This document shows, piece after piece, positions 54,413 to 58,926 of a stretch of 58,926 nt of DNA. The translations under genes and the position numbers were made by a program. The number at the start of each line of letters is the position of its first letter. Within the stretch, counting starts at the first letter, position 1. The notes below the pieces were generated by a model. It made no database searches and was not told where the DNA came from. It was given only the letters and a program-made list of their open reading frames with translations. The stretch comes from Bacilli bacterium (lineage in GTDB: Bacteria; Bacillota_I; Bacilli_A; ML615J-28; CAG-698), in the NCBI GenBank assembly GCA_017450215.1, contig JAFSVH010000070.1, forward strand, positions 1-58,926. The letters are read 5' to 3'.

Positions 54413-55232
54413 ATTTCATTAGTTTTTCTATATCTTTATAATTATATCCTTTTCTAATAAGTGATGCTTTTATCTTTTGTTCAGTTTCATAATCTTTATT
54501 AAAACCATATTTAGCTTTTAATTTTTCAAAATCCTTCTTAAGTGTTTCACTGCTATCATCTTCATATTCTAATCTTGATAGCACTAATTGAGAAAGTGAA
54601 GAATCAAAACCAAGTGATATCAATTTATTATATATTTTAGTTTTTTGTTTTAAGATTGGTTGTTTATTAAATCCTTCAACATTCTTTATCTTTAAAGCAA
54701 TATTCATTGCTTTTTCCTCTTCATTATCAAACATCTTTATCACTTCATTTATAATATCTTGATGAATTCTTTTATTAACTAATTTTTCTTTGATATAATT
54801 TGGTCCTTTATTATCTTTATATGTATTTAAAAATGATACTGCATAATCATAATCATTAATATAATTATATTCTTTCAATAATTTAATACATTCTTCAATT
54901 GTGTAATCATCAAAAGGATCATTGTAAAGATTTTTCTTTCTTAAATATTCTTTTACTTCAAATGTTGATTTTTTAGATTTAGATAAATATTTAATTGATT
55001 TATTAAAAGCTTCACTCACTTTTGCTTTTTTAAGAATATCTTTAAATTCTTTTTCTTTAAATGTTTTACCTTTTAATATTACATATTTTACAATTGTATC
55101 TTCATCAAAATAATAATTATCATCACTTGTTTCAACATAATATCGATTTTTCTTTTTACCAACTATACTAATATTAATGATGTATACTTCATCATTCTTT
55201 ATTTCATTTACTTTCTGATTAATCATTCTCAT
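54411..55232 (-). CDS. recX: Regulatory protein RecX
   Basis: 273 residues from the ATG at 55232, nine bases after GGAGAGG; a GTG six codons earlier would contain that site. It is made of three-helix RecX repeats: 'ALKYLSKSKKSTFEVKEYLRKK'-type segment near 85, 'ECIKLLKEYNYINDYDYAVSFL', 'GPNYIKEKLVNKRIHQDIINEV' and a final repeat near 240. RecX modulates RecA filaments. The start overlaps the yitT stop by 14 bases, so the two are co-translated. Confidence 0.92.
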   Translation of the reverse strand: MRMINQKVNEIKNDEVYIINISIVGKKKNRYYVETSDDNYYFDEDTIVKYVILKGKTFKEKEFKDILKKAKVSEAFNKSIKYLSKSKKSTFEVKEYLRKKNLYNDPFDDYTIEECIKLLKEYNYINDYDYAVSFLNTYKDNKGPNYIKEKLVNKRIHQDIINEVIKMFDNEEEKAMNIALKIKNVEGFNKQPILKQKTKIYNKLISLGFDSSLSQLVLSRLEYEDDSSETLKKDFEKLKAKYGFNKDYETEQKIKASLIRKGYNYKDIEKLMK

Positions 55233-56124
55233 AAGAGAAGCCCTCTCCACCTACTTCATTAGCTCTCATAACATAATAGAATGCTTTAGGATCTAATTCA
55301 TTAAGAATCATCTTAAGTTTAGAGAATTGATTAGATGATAAAACACAAATCAATTGTGTTTTATTGTCTCCAGTATAGCCACCTACAACCTTAACCTCAG
55401 TAACACCACGCTTAAAATCATTCAAGATTCTTTCTTTTATTTCAGCACTCTTTTCACTAATAATCATAACAGCTCTTCTATTAAAGCCACTAAAGATTAT
55501 TTGATCCATTACTACTCCATTTAAATAAAGAAAGATAATTTCATATAATAAAACATCAAATAAGAATTCATTATTATTTCCTCTAATAAAGAAAAAACCA
55601 AGTAAAACTATAACACCATCAATTAAATATAATGATAAAGAATAAGGAGTTCTCCAAAGTTTATATAATATATTTTGTGCTATTTCAGTCCCACCTGTTG
55701 TACCACCATGTTTTACAACAATACCTAAACCAAAGCCCATAATGATGGCTGCAAACAAAGTTATAAGTAACATATTTGTTGGTTCAATTAAGTATTCTGT
55801 TCCGTTTATTTTCACAATCTGTTTATATAATAAATCAAGCACCCAAACCCATGCTGGGAATGTTAAACTGCCATAGATGGTTTTTATTAAAAAGTCTTTA
55901 CCTAAAAATATAAAACCAATAATAAGTAATATGCCATTGATTCCAAAAATAAATACATTTGATGGTATACTAGTAAAATTCTTAAAAATGACAGCAAGAC
56001 CACTAGCACCACCTATTACTAAATTGTATGGATCCAAGAACCAACTGAATGCTAAAGCAATTAAGATAACTCCTAAAGTAACCCATAAAAATTCTTTTAT
56101 TTTCTTCTTTACAACTTTATTCAT
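55219..56124 (-). CDS. YitT family membrane protein
   Basis: 301 residues: five or so membrane helices in the N-terminal DUF161 part ('WFLDPYNLVIGGASGLAVIF', 'MGFGLGIVVKHGGTTGGTEIAQNILYK', both diagnostic) and a C-terminal DUF2179 cytoplasmic domain ('GFNRRAVMIISEKSAEIKERIL', 'RGVTEVKVVGGYTGDNKTQLICVLS'). Function unknown, perhaps a transporter with ligand-binding regulatory domain. AAGGGAG precedes the ATG. A hairpin lies immediately upstream of that site. Confidence 0.93.
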   Translation of the reverse strand: MNKVVKKKIKEFLWVTLGVILIALAFSWFLDPYNLVIGGASGLAVIFKNFTSIPSNVFIFGINGILLIIGFIFLGKDFLIKTIYGSLTFPAWVWVLDLLYKQIVKINGTEYLIEPTNMLLITLFAAIIMGFGLGIVVKHGGTTGGTEIAQNILYKLWRTPYSLSLYLIDGVIVLLGFFFIRGNNNEFLFDVLLYEIIFLYLNGVVMDQIIFSGFNRRAVMIISEKSAEIKERILNDFKRGVTEVKVVGGYTGDNKTQLICVLSSNQFSKLKMILNELDPKAFYYVMRANEVGGEGFSYEND

Positions 56125-56136
56125 CTTTACTCCCTT

Positions 56137-56175
56137 CGATAAAAATAAACATAAAAATTCTTTTATGTTTATTTT
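56137..56175 (-). terminator. AT-rich hairpin after prfB, abutting the yitT ribosome site
   Basis: A perfect 15-bp stem (56142-56156 and 56161-56175) with four-base loop, then ATCG and the yitT Shine-Dalgarno on the minus strand. The T-run is formed by the end of the stem. Confidence 0.65.
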
Positions 56176-56180
56176 ATCTC

Positions 56181-56222
56181 TTTAATTTCTTCAATTTAAT
56201 TTCTTAAATTTAATTTCTTAAA
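56181..56222. repeat. Three 14-bp tandem repeats between prfB and yitT
   Basis: tttaatttcttaaa occurs twice exactly and once with one change (56181-56194, 56195-56208, 56209-56222), just before the prfB stop. Confidence 0.85.
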
Positions 56223-56227
56223 TTTGT

Positions 56228-57328
56228 TTATTTATTATTATATGGTGATTTTAAATATGCATTAATGAATCCATCTAAATCTCCATCCATAACTGAATTA
56301 ACATTAAATTCTTCATAATTAGTTCTATGATCTTTAATCATAGAATATGGATGGAAAGTATAGGTTCTAATTTGTGCACCAAAGCTATTATCACTAACTT
56401 CACCAGTTATATCTTTAATTTTCTTGTTTTGTTCTTCCAATTCCATCATATATAACTTATTCTTAAGTAACTTCATTGCAACATCTCTATTTTGAAATTG
56501 ACTTCTTTGAGTTTGGCAAGTAACTACAATTCCAGTTTTTAAGTGAGTAATACGAATTGCTGAATCAGTTTTATTGATATATTGTCCACCTGCACCACTA
56601 GATCTATATGTATCAACTCTTATGTCTTCAGGTCTAATTTCAATATCAATATCCTTATCAATTTGAGGAACAATCGTAACAGCGCAGAATGAAGTATGAC
56701 GTCTAGCATTAGAATCGAATGGTGAAATTCTAATTAATCTATGAACACCTTGTTCACCTTTTAAATAGCCATAAGCTTTTTCACCATGAACAATAAAGCT
56801 TACACTTTTAATTCCAGCTTCTTCTCCATCAAGATAATCTAATACTTCCATTGTGTAATTATGTTTCTCACAATATCTTTGATACATTCTATATAGCATT
56901 TGACACCAATCTTGGCTTTCTGTCCCACCAGCACCAGGGTGCATATCAATGATTGCTTCACAGTCATCATATTCATGGCTTAAAAGCATTTTAATTTCAA
57001 AATTATAAAGCTTTTCTTCAATAGATTTAATTGATTCTTCTATTTCATTATCTAAGCCACCCTCTTCTTTTTGCATATCAAAATATAATTCTAATTCATC
57101 AATAAATTCTTCTAATTCTTTACAAGAATTAATCATATCATTTTGATTCTTAATCTTCTTCAATACTTCAGCAGATTCTTTTTGATTATTCCAAAAAGCA
57201 GGATCATTCAATTTTTCTTCGTTTTCTTGTTTTTCATTTTTTACTTTTTCGATATCAATTGCTTTAGACAATTCATCAAGTCTTGTCCTAAAATCAGATA
57301 TTGCTTTTGTTATCTCATAATTTTCCAT
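56228..57328 (-). CDS. prfB: Peptide chain release factor 2
   Basis: 366 residues from the ATG at 57328 (GGTGA eight bases ahead). It has the RF2 stop-recognition tripeptide SPF (RISPFDS), the catalytic GGQ in GAGGQYINKTDSAIR and DMHPGAGGTESQDW. It releases peptides at UGA and UAA. Unlike most RF2 genes it is one open frame: there is no in-frame TGA near codon 25 and so no programmed frameshift. Its presence confirms that UGA is a stop codon here. Own promoter. Confidence 0.97.
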   Translation of the reverse strand: MENYEITKAISDFRTRLDELSKAIDIEKVKNEKQENEEKLNDPAFWNNQKESAEVLKKIKNQNDMINSCKELEEFIDELELYFDMQKEEGGLDNEIEESIKSIEEKLYNFEIKMLLSHEYDDCEAIIDMHPGAGGTESQDWCQMLYRMYQRYCEKHNYTMEVLDYLDGEEAGIKSVSFIVHGEKAYGYLKGEQGVHRLIRISPFDSNARRHTSFCAVTIVPQIDKDIDIEIRPEDIRVDTYRSSGAGGQYINKTDSAIRITHLKTGIVVTCQTQRSQFQNRDVAMKLLKNKLYMMELEEQNKKIKDITGEVSDNSFGAQIRTYTFHPYSMIKDHRTNYEEFNVNSVMDGDLDGFINAYLKSPYNNK

Positions 57329-57352
57329 ATTCATCACCATTATTCTATTAAC

Positions 57353-57381
57353 ATTTTATCACAATTTGACTTAATTGTCTA
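57353..57381 (-). promoter_or_regulatory. prfB promoter
   Basis: TAGACA (57376-57381), 17-base spacer, TAAAAT (57353-57358) with extended TGA on the minus strand. Confidence 0.75.
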
Positions 57382-57433
57382 TTCACTAAAAAATGCTAAT
57401 ACTAGACTAATATTATCATTTTCCATTATTACT

Positions 57434-58783
57434 TTATTTTTTCTTATGTTCAGCCTTCCACTTCTTAATGACTTCTAATCTTTCTTTAAATTTTATTTCA
57501 TTGCCTAATGTATTAGGAATATAATATTCTTTACCAATTAATGATGGAGGCAAACATTCCATAGTTGTAACTTTTTCTTTTGTATCATGAGCATATTGAT
57601 ATCCTTTGCCATAATCCAAATCTTTCATAAGCTTAGTTGGTGCATTTCTAATTATAAGCGGAACGGGTTCAGCTAACATTCTCTTTGCATCTTCACTTGC
57701 CATAATATAAGCAACATCACTTGAATTAGATTTAGGCGCTAAAGACATATAAATTACTGCTTCAGTTAAGTGTACACTACATTCAGGCATTCCAATTAAA
57801 TGACAAGCTTGATAAACATTAATAGCAACATTTAGTGCATTAGTATCAGCAAGACCAATATCTTCAGATGCGAATCTAGTAACACGTCTTGCAATATAAA
57901 TAGGGTCTTCTCCAGCTTCAAGCATTCTAGCTAACCAATAAACAGCAGCATCAGGGTCAGAATTTCTCATTGATTTATGAAGTGCTGATATCAAATTATA
58001 ATGTTCTTCTCCGTCTTTATCATAAAGAAAGGTTTTCTTTGACAAACAATCTTCTATTATTTCTTTACTAATATTAACTATACCATCTGAAGCAATTTCT
58101 CCATTGCTAATTACCATATCTAATGTGGAAAGGGCACTACGTGCATCACCATTAGCAAATTTAGCAATAATCATTAATTCTTCATCAGTTATATTTATTT
58201 TATCATTACCATATCCTTTTTTATCATGTATAGCTCTATATAATAATTTGTAAATATCATCGCTACTTAATTCTTTTAATACAAAAACTCTACATCTTGA
58301 TAAAAGGGCATTATTAACTTCAAATGAAGGATTCTCAGTAGTAGCACCAATTAAAATAATAGATCCCTTTTCAACATATGGTAAAAATGCATCTTGTTGA
58401 GCTTTATTAAAACGATGAATCTCATCAACAAACAAAATAGTCTTAATACCAATATGTTTACTTTCTTCAGCATCTTGCATAACTTTCTTTATTTCCTTAA
58501 TTCCAGAAGTAACTGCAGAAAAATTAACAAATTTAGATTTTGTTTTATTTGCAATAATACGAGCTAAAGTTGTCTTACCAACTCCAGGTGGACCCCAAAA
58601 TATCATTGAAGGTATATTATCACTTTGAATAATCTTTCTTAATATTTTACCTTCTCCAATTAAATGATTTTGTCCAACAAATTCATCTAAATCTTCTGGT
58701 CGCATTCTTGATGCTAATGGTTCTAGATTATAATCATCAAATAATGTTTTAGATAATACTTTAGATAATTCTTTATTATTCAT
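57434..58783 (-). CDS. rarA: Replication-associated recombination protein A (RarA/MgsA)
   Basis: 449 residues from the ATG at 58783, six bases after GGTGA. AAA+ ATPase motifs: Walker A WGPPGVGKTT (63-72), Walker B ILFVDEIHRFNKAQQD, sensor 1 GATTENPSF and the C-terminal 'LARMLEAGEDPIYIARRVTRFASEDIGLAD' and 'YKYAHD'-type block (YQYAHD here). It acts at stalled replication forks together with SSB and the clamp-loader family. No promoter of consensus type is visible. Confidence 0.95.
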   Translation of the reverse strand: MNNKELSKVLSKTLFDDYNLEPLASRMRPEDLDEFVGQNHLIGEGKILRKIIQSDNIPSMIFWGPPGVGKTTLARIIANKTKSKFVNFSAVTSGIKEIKKVMQDAEESKHIGIKTILFVDEIHRFNKAQQDAFLPYVEKGSIILIGATTENPSFEVNNALLSRCRVFVLKELSSDDIYKLLYRAIHDKKGYGNDKINITDEELMIIAKFANGDARSALSTLDMVISNGEIASDGIVNISKEIIEDCLSKKTFLYDKDGEEHYNLISALHKSMRNSDPDAAVYWLARMLEAGEDPIYIARRVTRFASEDIGLADTNALNVAINVYQACHLIGMPECSVHLTEAVIYMSLAPKSNSSDVAYIMASEDAKRMLAEPVPLIIRNAPTKLMKDLDYGKGYQYAHDTKEKVTTMECLPPSLIGKEYYIPNTLGNEIKFKERLEVIKKWKAEHKKK

Positions 58784-58820
58784 TTGCTTCACCATATAAT
58801 ATTATGATTAATTTTGATAA

Positions 58821-58850
58821 ATAAAAGTTTGGTAAATCCAAACTCTTATT
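58821..58850 (-). terminator. Terminator after the SEC-C motif gene
   Basis: AGTTTGG/CCAAACT stem (58826-58832 and 58838-58844) followed by TTTTATTTATC on the minus strand. Confidence 0.7.
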
Positions 58851-58875
58851 TTAATTAATTTTATAATTTTTATAT

Positions 58876-58926
58876 TTATAATTTTCCACAACAATTTTTA
58901 TATTTCTTTCCACTTCCACATGGACA
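58876..58926 (-). CDS. C-terminus of a SEC-C motif protein (partial, 16 codons)
   Basis: The minus strand enters the window reading CPCGSGKKYKNCCGKL and a TAA stop (58876-58878). This is the zinc-binding SEC-C motif (CxC...CC) found at the end of SecA and of several small proteins. Too little is present to choose between secA and another SEC-C protein. Confidence 0.85.
   Translation of the reverse strand, partial: CPCGSGKKYKNCCGKL

Noticed and set aside
1-58926. Mycoplasma-type code with TGA as tryptophan
   Set aside because: Trp is encoded by TGG where checked, TGA ends several genes (for example at 35043 and 49407), and RF2 is present.
1-58926. tRNA, rRNA, transposase or integrase genes
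   Set aside because: No cloverleaf-like or conserved rRNA stretch was recognised, and no translated frame shows transposase or integrase motifs.

Overview
The window comes from a very AT-rich, anaerobic, low-GC Gram-positive-type bacterium. The gene set (SftA-like FtsK, YlqF/RbgA, YitT, DegV/PlsX, RecX, T-box control, sigma-A-like promoters of TTGACA / TATAAT type with 17-base spacers, AGGAGG ribosome sites) points to Bacilli in the broad sense, such as the gut lineages near Acholeplasmatales/RF39/Erysipelotrichales. That placement is an inference. TGG encodes Trp where I checked (topA), a full RF2 gene is present, and TGA is used as a stop, so the standard bacterial code applies and not the mycoplasma code. 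Nearly all genes are on the minus strand.

Region by region: (1) 1-5195: two-gene operon of a GLUG-type lipoprotein and a large secreted C10/C39-like cysteine peptidase fused to BspA-type leucine-rich repeats, which runs off the left edge. (2) 5.4-9.2 kb: topA and, divergently, a lipoprotein serpin. (3) 9.2-14.6 kb: a T-box riboswitch with a predicted tyrosine specifier (UAC) controls an acyl-CoA ligase / amidohydrolase / aminotransferase operon; a second amidohydrolase is transcribed divergently. (4) 14.6-24.1 kb: small lipoprotein, M42 peptidase, a 7TM class III nucleotide cyclase, and a 1653-residue secreted amidase. (5) 24.2-34.1 kb: a compact run of nine genes: unknown membrane protein, SftA-like translocase, signal peptidase I with a Cys in the nucleophile position, RbgA, RNase HII, IorA, IorB, phenylacetate-CoA ligase, ACT protein. 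(6) 34.2-35.3 kb: HAD phosphatase and a small unknown protein on the plus strand. (7) 35.6-44.8 kb: secreted and lipid-anchored surface proteins, including a second amidase and a Cthe_2159-like beta-helix protein. (8) 44.9-51.2 kb: DegV-PlsX, a TetR regulator and a heterodimeric ABC exporter. (9) 51.5-58.9 kb: InlB-repeat lipoprotein, GHL10 glycosidase-like protein, RecX, YitT, RF2, RarA and the last 16 codons of a SEC-C motif protein.

The most interesting reading joins regions 3 and 5. Arylacetate-CoA ligase, IorAB run in the reductive direction and an aminotransferase would convert arylacetates into aromatic amino acids. A tyrosine T-box that raises expression when tyrosyl-tRNA is uncharged makes sense for such a salvage route. 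Both halves are seen in the sequence; their connection is inferred. The second theme is an unusually large secreted arsenal (nine predicted lipoproteins or exported surface proteins in the first 44 kb alone) aimed at peptidoglycan, glycans and proteases.
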